This document shows positions 46,401 to 56,283 of a DNA stretch of 64,000 nucleotides, one piece after another. Every line of letters starts with the position of its first letter. Within the stretch, counting starts at the first letter, position 1. The stretch is taken from positions 1-64,000 of the IMG/VR virus record IMGVR_UViG_3300044630_005137; one strand, 5' to 3'. Position numbers and translations under genes: made by a program. Under the pieces are notes generated by a model. It made no database searches and was not told the origin of the DNA. It saw nothing but the letters and a program-made list of their open reading frames with translations. Source of the DNA: a virus.

Positions 46401-47943
46401 TATCTGTTATGTCTAAAATAAATCCATCTGAATATTCATCTCCTTCGTTATTGGTAGCTTTTATTTTTAGCTCATAAGATTTATTTGCCGTAAGTCCCGT
46501 AATTGTAGTTGGAGATGTTGTAATCAGTTTATTAAATTGGCCTGTGTCTGATGTGGCGTAAAGACGGTAGGTTGTTACAGACCCGCCATCTCCCTTATTG
46601 CCACCATAGTCCCACAGTGGGTCAAAGTATACAGAGATTGAGGTATTAGAAGCTTTTGTTGCATTAAGAATTACTGGTTTTTCCGCTTTAGTAGATGTAA
46701 GAATTTCGTTTGAAGTTACGCTTGTTAGGGTATAGCCAGCTGAGTTATGAGACCAAATCTTATGAGTAACAAAATACCCTCCATAATTTGCTGCATATGG
46801 GGAGCTAGTAATACTTGTATTTGGCCATGTATCAGACAAAGTGTTCCATGTTACTCCGCCATAATTTCCAGAAGAATTAACGTAAGCATACTGAACTCTA
46901 TAGTAATCAACTGCTTGAGGGTCTAAAAGTGGAGGGCTCCATGTTACAGTAATCTCTGCATTATTATAAGGTCTTCCCGAAGTTTGTGTTGCTACAACAT
47001 TTCTTACTGGTCCTGGCAAAGAAACTCCTGTTGTAAAATCTACTCTCATAAAATCTTGTGTAGGATTGGCTGTTGATGACCAACCATCTTGACATATAAC
47101 TGTAATTTCTGCAGTATACGTTACTCCAGTTTCTAAAAGAGTTGGTTCGTTTATAGTTATAGTTTGCTGATTAATTAACACATCATCGTCATATATAAGC
47201 TCATCAGTTTCATAATCATAAATTCTAATTGTTTGTTTAAATAAATCTTCAACTGGTGAATCTACAACATTTCCATCTAATGTCCAAGAAAACTTAGCTC
47301 CATATGAAGTCTCATTACTTACAGTAAATGTATTTATTATTGGGCCATGCGTCATTCTTGGCATTATTGCTTCTGTTATATATGTACCTTCAAGATTTTG
47401 TGCATTTGTTGCAACATGCTTAGTTCTATATGAGTATCCTTGCCTAACTCTTGATTTTGGTATAGTATATCTATTAGAGGCAAGTGGTGGGAATTGATCT
47501 AAACCATCTGAGGATAAGTATTCATCATAATTTTTTATGTGTGTCTGTATCGCAGACCATGATCCGCCTGGAGGCTTTTCTTGTATTTGAATATTAAAGT
47601 TAATTGGCTCTTCCGCCCAGTATCCACGAGTTGTATACAGCTTAGTATTTGGCTGGAGCATAGGGTTGTCTGGGTCTGTATTAACTGCAACAAGGTACGG
47701 GTATGGAACTAATGGTGCTGGTACAGATAAGGAAGTAAATATTAAATCCCATAGTCCTGCGCCAGCATACCTCCAAGCAGTTTTTATTCTTAGCCAACCA
47801 TCTACAATCCATGGATTTGAGCTCGATGCAGAAGATATGGTATCCGAAATAGAAGCCTTTCTCCATATGCTTTGAATTTTGATCCAGCCATTAATATTAT
47901 GAGAACCGTTATCTACTGCACTTGCTTTTCTCCACCAAGACAT
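43474..47943 (-). CDS. giant tail protein with fibronectin-type-III-like repeats and a Phe-Pro repeat, 1489 aa
   Basis: It begins with a Trp-rich segment repeated about every 30 residues (WWRKAS..., IWRKAS..., AWRYAG). The bulk is a series of FN3-like beta domains recognised by [30 protein letters not shown] and TITGLTA-type strands. Near residues 1322-1389 are 17 tetrapeptides FFPP/HFPP, then a final FN3 domain. FN3 domains are frequent in siphophage tail tip proteins and bind cell-surface glycans loosely. It shares TAATG with the upstream tail protein. Probably a host-recognition or tail-tip protein. Confidence 0.75.
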   Translation of the reverse strand: MSWWRKASAVDNGSHNINGWIKIQSIWRKASISDTISSASSSNPWIVDGWLRIKTAWRYAGAGLWDLIFTSLSVPAPLVPYPYLVAVNTDPDNPMLQPNTKLYTTRGYWAEEPINFNIQIQEKPPGGSWSAIQTHIKNYDEYLSSDGLDQFPPLASNRYTIPKSRVRQGYSYRTKHVATNAQNLEGTYITEAIMPRMTHGPIINTFTVSNETSYGAKFSWTLDGNVVDSPVEDLFKQTIRIYDYETDELIYDDDVLINQQTITINEPTLLETGVTYTAEITVICQDGWSSTANPTQDFMRVDFTTGVSLPGPVRNVVATQTSGRPYNNAEITVTWSPPLLDPQAVDYYRVQYAYVNSSGNYGGVTWNTLSDTWPNTSITSSPYAANYGGYFVTHKIWSHNSAGYTLTSVTSNEILTSTKAEKPVILNATKASNTSISVYFDPLWDYGGNKGDGGSVTTYRLYATSDTGQFNKLITTSPTTITGLTANKSYELKIKATNNEGDEYSDGFILDITDRTPVATPVSAVLSLQAGPAGRPGSTYRITAPSFTNLPTEYYFQYEVNNQGANSYVNSGWISNSYWDYTFLTETSNTLSGIVYARNIYATSAGVYTSTSVPVLKYKPSDPTITTSSTTSSWSIGVVFGANTTSVEIEYGSTINYGTIATLTSSRTFTPVGPFPSNTTYYYRITPFNSSSPGDSITGSVTTQVILTAPGPARNVSIQNVAFRSYGEGQISISWEAPLNNGGSAIDYYRVQYAYDYDLSTWYTLSDTWAATSMTAGPFPDSYTIRAKVFAHNAQGYSVSEVSPAPGAYINTKAEAPSLLTATKSSSTSIATTFTPSIIYGGTKNTGGSDVIYYLRTSSILGPTSKQVTTSPSTITGLTAGYDYTVFIRASNDQGTVDSNTITVGLVNAPSLISAPEVTPSSGTAGSTQYSTTNGSWSGSPTGYTYSWRYRETSVIYPAAPGTNNQSTYTPPANFVSLYGNTLRCVVTAINGGGSTPANSNDVTVSAPVSAPVGSVSISPSGTVQARTQITATSSFTNSPTSSYIEIRKATGANPTQSSTLVTSSASTQVSHTITDSEASGTPDRFIAFAYASNSGGTSPTYSSNIITSTPYVPPALAPTGGSASVSPASGTYGSTTFTASTSGWSGSQTITYAYSWQRFLSNGSWQEVATGSTFSPTVAQGTTALSWRLFVTASNGISPNGTATATFTVQNPTVAIPSGGSVTLTGTSTVGSIISAATSGWSPTPTSYETIITTALYPTIPTDLSTVVATGTTSASYTITSNDAISPENIFRSFARATNSSGTSSYVSSTNTITATAANTPPFFPPHFPPFFPPFFPPHFPPFFPPHFPPFFPPFFPPHFPPFFPPHFPPFFPPFFPPHFPPFFPPHFPSTTPAVPTGLTAYLSGSNTQLSWNAVSGATSYELYWGTSATKPSSSATIDYPQPGQPLITSEVFTAPISNQYYWFIRARNSAGVSGWSNGAFTSAIGPS
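43775..43978 (-). repeat. 17 tandem 12-bp units coding FFPP and HFPP
   Basis: Two unit types alternate (GGGAAGTGTGGT and GGGAAGAACGGT in plus-strand sense) in the order ABABB ABABB ABABB AB, that is 60-bp (20-residue) super-repeats. Units are near identical, so the array is recent or kept uniform and is likely length-variable. Confidence 0.95.
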
Positions 47944-50900
47944 TAAGCTTTCCTACTTAATACTATGTCTCCAACAGAAAACGCTTTAGTTCCTTGCTCT
48001 TTTCCAGGGAATGAAGGAATATCGCCTCTAGTTAGTGCGTTTCCAGGATAATTATTTCCAGCATAAAAGAATGCTCTGCCAACTGTCAATGTTCCGTCCG
48101 CAGCCTGTACTATTGTTGGATCTCCAGCAGTTCCATCTCCATTATCTTGGACATTCATCTTAATTCTAAATTTAGATATAGCTTCGGCACCTGGATTAAA
48201 TGTTAATGTAGATCCATCATAAGTAATCATTCCTCCTGCTAGTCTAAAAGACCCCGCTGGTTTTGTTATTCCGTTTACAGATGGCAACATTTTGCTTGCA
48301 CCTAATATAAAATCATTTGAAAAACTTTCTCCTGTTCCTAAAAATATATTAGATGCAACTAAATCTGTTTGAACATTAAAGGTTCCATTTGGATTTTGTG
48401 TAGTAGGTGTTGCATAAGTTATTTTTCCTCCTGCTAATCTAAATGCTCCAGTAGAAGATATGTAATCAACGCCTCCTGGGTTTCCGCTTCCTTCACCAGG
48501 GTAAGTTGTGTTCCAAACTGCAGGGTCCATAAAATAATGATTTGATCCAACTATGTTTCCACCAATAATAGATCCCTGGAGGCCATCAAGTTTTACTTTT
48601 GGAGTAGCATTTGGATTTTCATCAGAGTCCATAAAAGACTGTATGGATGGTCCATTTATCTTCCATCCGCTAGTTATCTTTTTGCTTGTTGTATTATATA
48701 ATCCAAAATACCCAGCGCGGGCTTGGATTACTCCATATATTGTTGCTTCCTTTGCAATTAAAGAACCACCATATGTTACTGAGAAATTAGGACCAGGTGT
48801 TCCTGTTCTACTTCCGCCTGCCCAAATAGCAATATCTGATAAAGTTGTTGTATTATAAAAGCCAATATCTTCTCCATTATTAATTGAATTAGCATCAATA
48901 GTCCATCCGCCGATGCTTCCCTTCTTGGCTATAATTCCGTTAATAGGATCTAGTTGTGCGTAAACACCATTTGTTGTATTTGTTACTTGGATACCAGCCC
49001 CAACTGTGGCTCCAAGGCTTTGTGAAGATAATGTTCCTACCTCTATCTTTCCACCTGTTGTACCAGGAACGGTAACTCTTAACTGACCAGCCACTAGAGT
49101 ATCCTGTCCATTAACTTTAATGGTTCCACCAATATCCATTGATCCCAAAATACCAGATGAAGCTTTTATTGTTCCACTAAGCTCTGCATCTATAGCTTTG
49201 ACTAGTCCGTTTGTATTAACTTCAAAATTAGATCCAACTTTTATAGTTCCGCCTAAAACATTTATATTTCTTGCTATAACAGATCCATCTGGCTTTACAG
49301 AAAATTTTGCATCTTGATTAGCATTAACAGAATATCCTCCAGGTACTCCTGCGCCCGCCCAAAAAGAATAAGTACCACTAGGAGATAAACCAGTAAATGT
49401 TCCAGCGACTGCTCCAACGTTTGCTATAGCGTTACCAGTATTTTCAATTTTACTAGTAGATATAATCCAATCTGCTATCTTAGCTTTTTGTGTAATAAAT
49501 GTAGCAGGCGTTAGGTTTGGATATGCAGGATCATACTTTCCAATAATTTGGGTTGTTGGATTTGTTCCATTTAAATCGTTATCGTCATACAAGAATAAAC
49601 CACGTTTGTTTATTAACATTCTTGCTCCAGATAAAACTGGATCATCATTTTCATCTAGCGTTCCCGCAAATATAGAACCCTCTGTTTTTATCTTGATTGG
49701 ATTTTCAATTAAAGAAAGTGCTCCTACATCAATTGGGGTTACTGCATGTGCGATAGATAGTGCTGATATACCTTCTTCGCAATTCCATAGTCCCTTTACC
49801 CAAACTTCAGTACCAGCATTTAGGTCATCATAAATTGCTACGGGGCTTGAATTTGAAGAGCCAACTTGTGAATATGTACCATTTTCAGATGAGCTTTGAT
49901 AGATTATAATTCCAGTAGCAGCTGCATTAAAATTTGAAGAAACAGTATATCCATTAGCTGCTGGAGTAACAGATATTGTTGTAATAATTCCAGTAAGTGG
50001 GTTTGGTTTTACTTGAGTTGCTATATTAGATATGGCAACCTGTGTTGTATTTTCATTTCTATATATATCTAAATCAGTTACGTAGCCGCCTGAAAAAGAG
50101 CTTGGGCTTTCTCCGAAAGATTCAATAAGTTTAGCTCTGGTAATTTTAACTGAGGTAGAAGCAGAAGCTGCTGCAGAAACTGGATACTCAAAGGATCTGG
50201 TTTTTGTTCCAGATGTTAGGTGCACCTTTACATATGATGGAAGATTAATTGCTGGCATAGTAAATGAAACATCTAGGTCTCTTACGTTCCATGCTGCTAA
50301 TGGATTTATAACTGGGTCTGGTGGAATGTCATCAAAAACTATCTGGTCGTAGGCTTTTGCCTCAACAATAGCCGAGTCAACAGACTGGCAACCAGAATCC
50401 GACAAATGATTTAATTTAACATATACAGTATTCAATGTGTATAAAGTTATAGATGCTGGTCCAAAGCCTGTGTATCTACGAACCCAATTATATGGAGATG
50501 CTGTTTCTGAAACATAAACTCTAGTTTCTCTATATGTTCCAAGCTTGGTTGCTGGGTCTTGCCATGAAACAATTATTCCGCTATCAGCGCTTATAACAGT
50601 TGGTGTAGCTGTTGCAGATACACATACTGGATCAGTATAAACTGGTATAACAAATGGGCAATCATCAGATGAACCGTCTCCATATATACTTGTTATCTTT
50701 CCAGTTATTGTTGTTTGAAATACTCCGCCAAAGTTAGCCATGTTATTTGCTTGGCTAAGCGTATAACTATATTCATTAACGCCAGATTTTGCAGCGAAAG
50801 GAATAAAGATTGGCTCTTCACCAGCTGCCGTTAAGGTAAGTTGAAAAAGTTTTATCCTGTTGTCACGAGTTACATTGTCTGCTAAAAATGGTTTCTCCCA

Positions 50901-51149
50901 GGAAACCTTTAAGTCTGCAGTTGCATCATTCCATACTGCAACAACATTGATTGGGCATGTTCTTCTTGGTCCAGGAGTTCTAAAGTTAAACCTATCAGAA
51001 AATTCGCTTGTTCCAGAAGACTTGTCACTAAATATCCATGCTATTTGAAGGGCGTAGTCAGTACTACAATCTAAGTCTGGGATTACAACATCCCAGTAAT
51101 CTCCATCTTGCTTTTGAGTTATTCCTAGATCTTCATATTGTTCTGACAT
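47943..51149 (-). CDS. large tail fibre-like protein with FN3 domains and a repetitive shaft, 1068 aa
   Basis: The N-terminal 430 residues are FN3-like (CSTDYALQIAWIFSD, LKVSWEKPFL, GIIVSWQDP). From about 500 a beta-helical shaft repeats phrases such as GGTIKVG, NVLGGTIK, GSIGGWTI and FNVTYGGS-like turns, as in central tail fibres and J-like host-specificity proteins. The end has GTLTVGRAFFYAG. It probably forms the tail tip with the 1489-residue protein. Confidence 0.75.
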   Translation of the reverse strand: MSEQYEDLGITQKQDGDYWDVVIPDLDCSTDYALQIAWIFSDKSSGTSEFSDRFNFRTPGPRRTCPINVVAVWNDATADLKVSWEKPFLADNVTRDNRIKLFQLTLTAAGEEPIFIPFAAKSGVNEYSYTLSQANNMANFGGVFQTTITGKITSIYGDGSSDDCPFVIPVYTDPVCVSATATPTVISADSGIIVSWQDPATKLGTYRETRVYVSETASPYNWVRRYTGFGPASITLYTLNTVYVKLNHLSDSGCQSVDSAIVEAKAYDQIVFDDIPPDPVINPLAAWNVRDLDVSFTMPAINLPSYVKVHLTSGTKTRSFEYPVSAAASASTSVKITRAKLIESFGESPSSFSGGYVTDLDIYRNENTTQVAISNIATQVKPNPLTGIITTISVTPAANGYTVSSNFNAAATGIIIYQSSSENGTYSQVGSSNSSPVAIYDDLNAGTEVWVKGLWNCEEGISALSIAHAVTPIDVGALSLIENPIKIKTEGSIFAGTLDENDDPVLSGARMLINKRGLFLYDDNDLNGTNPTTQIIGKYDPAYPNLTPATFITQKAKIADWIISTSKIENTGNAIANVGAVAGTFTGLSPSGTYSFWAGAGVPGGYSVNANQDAKFSVKPDGSVIARNINVLGGTIKVGSNFEVNTNGLVKAIDAELSGTIKASSGILGSMDIGGTIKVNGQDTLVAGQLRVTVPGTTGGKIEVGTLSSQSLGATVGAGIQVTNTTNGVYAQLDPINGIIAKKGSIGGWTIDANSINNGEDIGFYNTTTLSDIAIWAGGSRTGTPGPNFSVTYGGSLIAKEATIYGVIQARAGYFGLYNTTSKKITSGWKINGPSIQSFMDSDENPNATPKVKLDGLQGSIIGGNIVGSNHYFMDPAVWNTTYPGEGSGNPGGVDYISSTGAFRLAGGKITYATPTTQNPNGTFNVQTDLVASNIFLGTGESFSNDFILGASKMLPSVNGITKPAGSFRLAGGMITYDGSTLTFNPGAEAISKFRIKMNVQDNGDGTAGDPTIVQAADGTLTVGRAFFYAGNNYPGNALTRGDIPSFPGKEQGTKAFSVGDIVLSRKA

Positions 51150-51150
51150 A

Positions 51151-52011
51151 CTAAACTCCGAACGATAGGTCTAGTTTAAATTCTATTGATGCTTCTCTTC
51201 CAATTACTTTGATCATGGTTGAATCTAAAATAGATCTAGCAATTAATCCGTATGCTGGATCAAAGGTGTCCTCATCATTGATTCTAAGACCATCCATTGA
51301 TACAGATGTTTGAGCAGTTGTTGGTGTAACAACAATACCTAGCTTAACAACACTTTGTGGATTAAATGTTCCTGTTGATACTCCAGTAGACATATTTAAA
51401 TTCTTTATATTATATCCAAGTGAATGTCCAGTAAATGTGAATTGCAAGTAATCCGTATCTGAGCTATACAACTTAACCTTTAATGATGAAAGATTTGCAT
51501 CGTTTACCTTATAAGAAAATGATAATGTATCTGATGGATTGTATCCAGATACATCCATTGTTCCAAGATCATATGTGTATTCTTTTGGCAACGCCGCATT
51601 TGATGTAAATATTAATGAGCTATCTCCAACTCTATAATCAGTTTGATCTAATGCTGGCTCTGGGCTCCATTTGTATGGCAATTCAAAATCAGACAAGAAC
51701 TTGCTATCATATAAATTTCTTGTATAAGATTGCCCAGAGTATATTCCAATCTCATTAATTTTGCCTGCAATGTTTGTAGGAAGTGTAGCTGAATATATGA
51801 CTGTATACTTTACTGGTGATACAGATGTGTCTATATCTATTCCGCCTTGTCTAATTGGAACTCTATAAAATTCAAATCCTAATCTTGAGTTTGTATCAGA
51901 TAAAGCATACTCGGCATTTGTTGAAATTCCTAATGCCATCTCTTTTGAACTAAAAGAGGAATTGCCAGCAACAAAGTTGGTTAAGAATCTTTTTCCAAAC
52001 TTAGTTATCAT
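51151..52011 (-). CDS. tail-associated protein, 286 aa
   Basis: Beta-rich with a jelly-roll-like middle (SLIFTSNAALPKEYTYDLG, DTLSFSYKVND). The N-terminal FGKRFLTNFVAGN...MALGIST segment resembles start regions of baseplate or adaptor proteins. Between FN3 tail proteins, so probably virion. Confidence 0.6.
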   Translation of the reverse strand: MITKFGKRFLTNFVAGNSSFSSKEMALGISTNAEYALSDTNSRLGFEFYRVPIRQGGIDIDTSVSPVKYTVIYSATLPTNIAGKINEIGIYSGQSYTRNLYDSKFLSDFELPYKWSPEPALDQTDYRVGDSSLIFTSNAALPKEYTYDLGTMDVSGYNPSDTLSFSYKVNDANLSSLKVKLYSSDTDYLQFTFTGHSLGYNIKNLNMSTGVSTGTFNPQSVVKLGIVVTPTTAQTSVSMDGLRINDEDTFDPAYGLIARSILDSTMIKVIGREASIEFKLDLSFGV

Positions 52012-52346
52012 TCTGTTCCCCCTTGAGCATCTGCTATTGTTATTGCATAAAGGAAGCCATCTATTGCTTCTTCACTTGAATTATAAATTCTAAACTTTGC
52101 TTTTGCTCTTTGCATTCCAGATGAATCTTCATACAACTCAAAACCTTTTAGAACTATGTCCGAAAGCTGTGGCCTTTTGCCTTCCTTTGGGTCTGGATCT
52201 CCACCGTTGTCGCCCTCTGAATTTCCAGTTGAAAATGGAAATGGCCTGGAAAGTGTTCTTGTTTCTCCGACCTTACCCTTCCATACTGTAGCAAGGCGTG
52301 GGTCATCGTCAAATATGACCGCAATTTTTCCTACTTCAATTCCCAT
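52008..52346 (-). CDS. hypothetical tail-module protein, 112 aa, leaderless
   Basis: Beta-rich with an acidic Gly/Asp loop (GDNGGDPDPKEG). The ATG is six bases past TGG-TATAAT (52353-52358). It overlaps the next gene by ATGA. Confidence 0.6.
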   Translation of the reverse strand: MGIEVGKIAVIFDDDPRLATVWKGKVGETRTLSRPFPFSTGNSEGDNGGDPDPKEGKRPQLSDIVLKGFELYEDSSGMQRAKAKFRIYNSSEEAIDGFLYAITIADAQGGTE

Positions 52347-52352
52347 TTATTT

Positions 52353-52358
52353 ATTATA
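52353..52358 (-). promoter_or_regulatory. leaderless extended -10 promoter inside the tail module
   Basis: TGG-TATAAT six bases before the ATG at 52346. The upstream half lies in the last codons of the hub-like gene; no -35 is seen. Confidence 0.5.
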
Positions 52359-52369
52359 CCATTACGTTA

Positions 52370-55300
52370 TTAGATTGCTCTACACGAAATTGAGGTACTT
52401 AGCCCCTCCCTATACTCTAAAGTACATTTAGTTATTACATACTTATTGCTAGACTGAGTCATTCCTAATATCGGATAATTTATGCTAACAATATCCCCAG
52501 CAGATAAAATTGGATTTCCAAAGACTGTCATATCAACAAATCTACCTTTATTTAAAGAGTTTGATTTAATCCAATTTGCAAGCTTTTCTGCGTCCTGTTC
52601 ATTTTGAATCCATGAGGAATCAAATATTACAGACTCTTTATTTTTAGGGTCATCTGACTGATCTGTATTATAATCTATGGCGGAGGATCTACTAATACTA
52701 TTTCCAAGTATATAGAAGGTTGTATAATTACTATCGTGTAAAACAACTGAAGTAGAGGTGTTGTTTAAAACGTATGCCTCAGCTGTAAATGGCTGCAACC
52801 TTTTATCAAGTACTGTGACGTAAGGATTATTGGGAGTTCTAACCATAATAGGCAGGGCTGGCCTGTCGTCATAAGGAACTTTTATTTTTCTTATTTCTCT
52901 TGCAGTTGTTCCAAACTCCATAAGGCCCACCTCCTGTTCAGGAGTAGTGTCCGCATCATTATAAATTATATCTCCATATAACATAGAAATTGTATCGTCA
53001 GAATAATTTCCATTGTGCCTGTATGACTGCAAACTACTATTTTTTTTATAAAGATCTTCATTGATACTTTTCCCGTATAAGAAATCAAAGAAGGCAATTC
53101 CCTGCCCACAATGCAGCGCTAAATTTTTTGTTATACCAATTGGTGGGATATATTGATTAAAAGAATCATTTCCCTGATCAACTGCTACTATCTTAAACCC
53201 ATTAATAAAAACAGTAATTGTATTTTTAACTAATTGCCCCGACGTGGTTTGCGCCTTAACAAGCACGTCTATGCTGTAAGAACTACCTGCCATTATTCCA
53301 CTCAGCTTTGTTGAATCAGATTGTTGACTATCTTTTAAAACAGTAAGTTTATTATTTTGAATCTTGACAATCATTATATCTTTTTCTAATTTTGCAAAAG
53401 CTGATGTACGAACTATTACATAATAACCATTTTTGCCAGTTGAGTCTAGGCAAAATCCTATGCCTCCAACCTGTTCTGGGCTCATAGCCTGACTATCAAA
53501 AAACATTCTAGTACCGCAAGCCATGTATAAAGATCCTGTATTAATTGAATTAAATGGCTTCAACACCAAGCTATACATTTTTTTATCTCTGTCTAAATTT
53601 GATACCATAAGAAAGCTTTTGGACAGTGTATCAAATTTTGAATTTGCTGGTGCAGTTATATACCCTTCACGAACTTTTAATTGTGCAACATCTGGAGTCG
53701 CTAACGTAACTGTGTACCTGTTAAATTTATTCGCATCTGTTTCGCCTGGATTATTAATGTAAGAGGATAAACTTTTTTTGTGATTCTTTTTAGATGTTTT
53801 AAAAGCTTCCCTTGTTTTAATATTATACTCCCCAGTTGGATAAAAATTTTTATATCCTGGTTTTGCCAAAGCTTGATACTTCCAAAAATCTGACTGGGTT
53901 TTCATTAGAACTCTAACTGGAGGCTTGTCACGTGCTGGAGTAAAAGAGTAATCTTTTTCTGCGGGAACATATTGATACCAAAGTCCGTCGTACTCAATGA
54001 TCTCGTCATTAATTAAAACGTATCCGCTAAAAGCATCAAGGACCTTGTCAATTCTTGCTGAATTTATTGTGTTTGGAGTTAGCTTAAATGTTGTACTATT
54101 GTCATTAATATCTTCATCAAGTTTTCCAGCTCCAAGAAAAGAATCTGCTGAAGTCCAAAGTGGCGAGCTAGAATTACTATTTACAGCAACAGATGCCGAA
54201 GAGTATCTAACTGTAACTTGATTTGCAGAAAATATTTCTCTAGATGATAAATCAATTATATTTGGGGCATAGTCAAGAACATTTGCAGTTTTAACTTCTT
54301 CGCTTGTAAACACCCATTTAGGAGCAATTGTGTTGTCGTATATAACATTTCTGCTGTAAAAATTTAAAACATTATTTTCATCTACAAATGCATTCATTTG
54401 AATATCTCTGCATAGCTCTTGCAATGTTTCCCAAACCGTTTTGTCTCCGTCACACCACCAGTAAAGTAAAGATGTAATTGAATCATCATCAGCTTTTCCA
54501 TCGGTCATTTTTATATTAAATTTATATGTGGAAAAACCAATCGAGTCAAGTATTCTTTTTATTACTGAAGTTACTGGTGAATCTTGAACTAATAATTGTG
54601 GGCACATAGTATCTTGTAATATTTTTGCTGCATCAGTTGCATCAATAGATACGTCTCCAAACTCAGAAATTGTCCAGGAGTTAGCATAAAATACACCTTG
54701 TTTTATTTGTTCTAGCGATACGCCTTCTCCAAGATATACGTATGGTTCTATGATGGTGTTTTTAAATAGATAAACCTTAGTATCGTCTATAATGGGATCT
54801 TTTATGTTATATTCTAAAATTGATCTAGATGTAGGAGAATGAGGTTTAAACAAAGCTAAGCTCAAGTAGTTTGCTGTAATCACTCCAACTGGAACAATTG
54901 AATTATCATCTGCTGTTGTTTCTTTATTAACAGAAAATGATACTATGTCTGAGTCTATTGGTTTTACCCATCTTGGACTAAATTCGATTACCCCTAATAG
55001 TTTACCCGCTTTTGAATTAACTGCAGTTAATGTTATCTTCTTTAAATATTCCGTTGTTGTATATGTAGGAGGCTTGCTTGTTGACCATCCAGTTCCATTA
55101 TAATATATTATTGCTTCCCCGTTAACAAGTGTGGTTCCAGTGACAGATATAGTTGTATTATCTGCCCTAACCCCAGTTATGGTCCATGAAGTTGGGCTGG
55201 AGTGATTAGTTTCAAACCTTGCAATAATTTTATTTGCAGGAACTAGCTTTACTGTAGTCTTTGCTTCATCTAAAAAATATTCTAAAGAAACACTAATGTC

Positions 55301-55681
55301 TTCATCTTTAGGTGCCAGCCAATATTTATACACCATGCTTGGGCCAGGATAATATAGTCTTGGCTTGTCTCCAATAGCTACGTCTCTAGGCTTTTCATAA
55401 AAACTCTGGTCTGGTGTGTCTGTCTGCTTGCCAGTTATAGGATCTTTTGTATAAACTAAATATTTAATTCCTGGGGCTAGAGGTCTAAATGGCTTATAGA
55501 TTGTATCGATTGGAAATAGTTTTTTATATGCATCTGTATAAGTATGTTTTGCAGCTGTAGATGTTGCTTTTATATATTCAACCATAGAGTTTAAGTTATA
55601 CTCCATTGTTGCACCTGCTGAAGTTTTTATAGATGACCCCTTTTTAAGCAAGTCTTTATTTGAAGCGTTTATGGATATCAT
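52370..55681 (-). CDS. minor tail protein, hub-like, with lectin-like insert, 1103 aa
   Basis: Located after the distal tail-like gene and before the fibres, as for tail hub proteins of siphophages. The part TVWETLQELCRDIQMNAFVDENNVLNFYSR (about 425-455, key residues W, C, N, F) is typical of hub domains, and DAEKLANWI...DMTVFGNPILSAGDIVSI near the end matches the closing hub strands. Between them (about 700-880) a concanavalin-like beta-sandwich is plausible (TGSLYMACGTRMFFDSQ, GFCLDSTGKNGYYVIVRTS). It shares four bases with the gene at 55678. Confidence 0.75.
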   Translation of the reverse strand: MISINASNKDLLKKGSSIKTSAGATMEYNLNSMVEYIKATSTAAKHTYTDAYKKLFPIDTIYKPFRPLAPGIKYLVYTKDPITGKQTDTPDQSFYEKPRDVAIGDKPRLYYPGPSMVYKYWLAPKDEDISVSLEYFLDEAKTTVKLVPANKIIARFETNHSSPTSWTITGVRADNTTISVTGTTLVNGEAIIYYNGTGWSTSKPPTYTTTEYLKKITLTAVNSKAGKLLGVIEFSPRWVKPIDSDIVSFSVNKETTADDNSIVPVGVITANYLSLALFKPHSPTSRSILEYNIKDPIIDDTKVYLFKNTIIEPYVYLGEGVSLEQIKQGVFYANSWTISEFGDVSIDATDAAKILQDTMCPQLLVQDSPVTSVIKRILDSIGFSTYKFNIKMTDGKADDDSITSLLYWWCDGDKTVWETLQELCRDIQMNAFVDENNVLNFYSRNVIYDNTIAPKWVFTSEEVKTANVLDYAPNIIDLSSREIFSANQVTVRYSSASVAVNSNSSSPLWTSADSFLGAGKLDEDINDNSTTFKLTPNTINSARIDKVLDAFSGYVLINDEIIEYDGLWYQYVPAEKDYSFTPARDKPPVRVLMKTQSDFWKYQALAKPGYKNFYPTGEYNIKTREAFKTSKKNHKKSLSSYINNPGETDANKFNRYTVTLATPDVAQLKVREGYITAPANSKFDTLSKSFLMVSNLDRDKKMYSLVLKPFNSINTGSLYMACGTRMFFDSQAMSPEQVGGIGFCLDSTGKNGYYVIVRTSAFAKLEKDIMIVKIQNNKLTVLKDSQQSDSTKLSGIMAGSSYSIDVLVKAQTTSGQLVKNTITVFINGFKIVAVDQGNDSFNQYIPPIGITKNLALHCGQGIAFFDFLYGKSINEDLYKKNSSLQSYRHNGNYSDDTISMLYGDIIYNDADTTPEQEVGLMEFGTTAREIRKIKVPYDDRPALPIMVRTPNNPYVTVLDKRLQPFTAEAYVLNNTSTSVVLHDSNYTTFYILGNSISRSSAIDYNTDQSDDPKNKESVIFDSSWIQNEQDAEKLANWIKSNSLNKGRFVDMTVFGNPILSAGDIVSINYPILGMTQSSNKYVITKCTLEYREGLSTSISCRAI

Positions 55682-56283
55682 ACTTGCTCCAGGCTTATGT
55701 TAACACTCCAAAAGGGTTGTATGCCTCTTTTTATTACAGTAAAGTCGCATGAGGTAAACATCATATTGTAAGTATATTTATTTGCCAAGAGGCCAGATGA
55801 TTCCTCTATCATATCTACTGGAAATACTGTTGGGTTTAATTTAATTAAAAATGCACCTTGACCAGCTGCGCTTTCATAAAAAGTTTTTAAATCTTCTGCT
55901 CCCCATCCACCATCAACTGTTTCATTTCTAAATGACGGTATCATTGCCCAAGATATGGATAGGTTTAGTTTATCAGCAATAAAATACTTTCTTAATGTTC
56001 CATTTGACATTCTTTGGCTATTTTCAATTCTATTTGTACTTATAGAAAGAGGATCTCTATTGTGCTCTGTAACTCTTCTAAATTTTGTTGCAGTTGTTTT
56101 ATCGCTAGTTGCAAGACCGTTTTTAGCTGCTGTATGAAAATCATATATATTTCCTGGTGCTGGAATATTTACTCCCTTATAATCAAAAGTGTTGTTAGCT
56201 GTATCAATTGCAAGTGGGTCGGGTGCTTGTATATAGAGAATTGATCCCTTTGATAAATTTTGAAACAATGGGCTCTGTGTCAT
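55678..56283 (-). CDS. probable distal tail protein, 201 aa
   Basis: Beta-rich, directly after the tape-measure gene, with the closing pattern KYTYNMMFTSCDFTVIKRG...WSVNISLEQ. Position and size fit a distal tail or minor tail protein that joins the tube to the tip. TAATG-coupled to the tape-measure gene. Confidence 0.65.
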   Translation of the reverse strand: MTQSPLFQNLSKGSILYIQAPDPLAIDTANNTFDYKGVNIPAPGNIYDFHTAAKNGLATSDKTTATKFRRVTEHNRDPLSISTNRIENSQRMSNGTLRKYFIADKLNLSISWAMIPSFRNETVDGGWGAEDLKTFYESAAGQGAFLIKLNPTVFPVDMIEESSGLLANKYTYNMMFTSCDFTVIKRGIQPFWSVNISLEQV

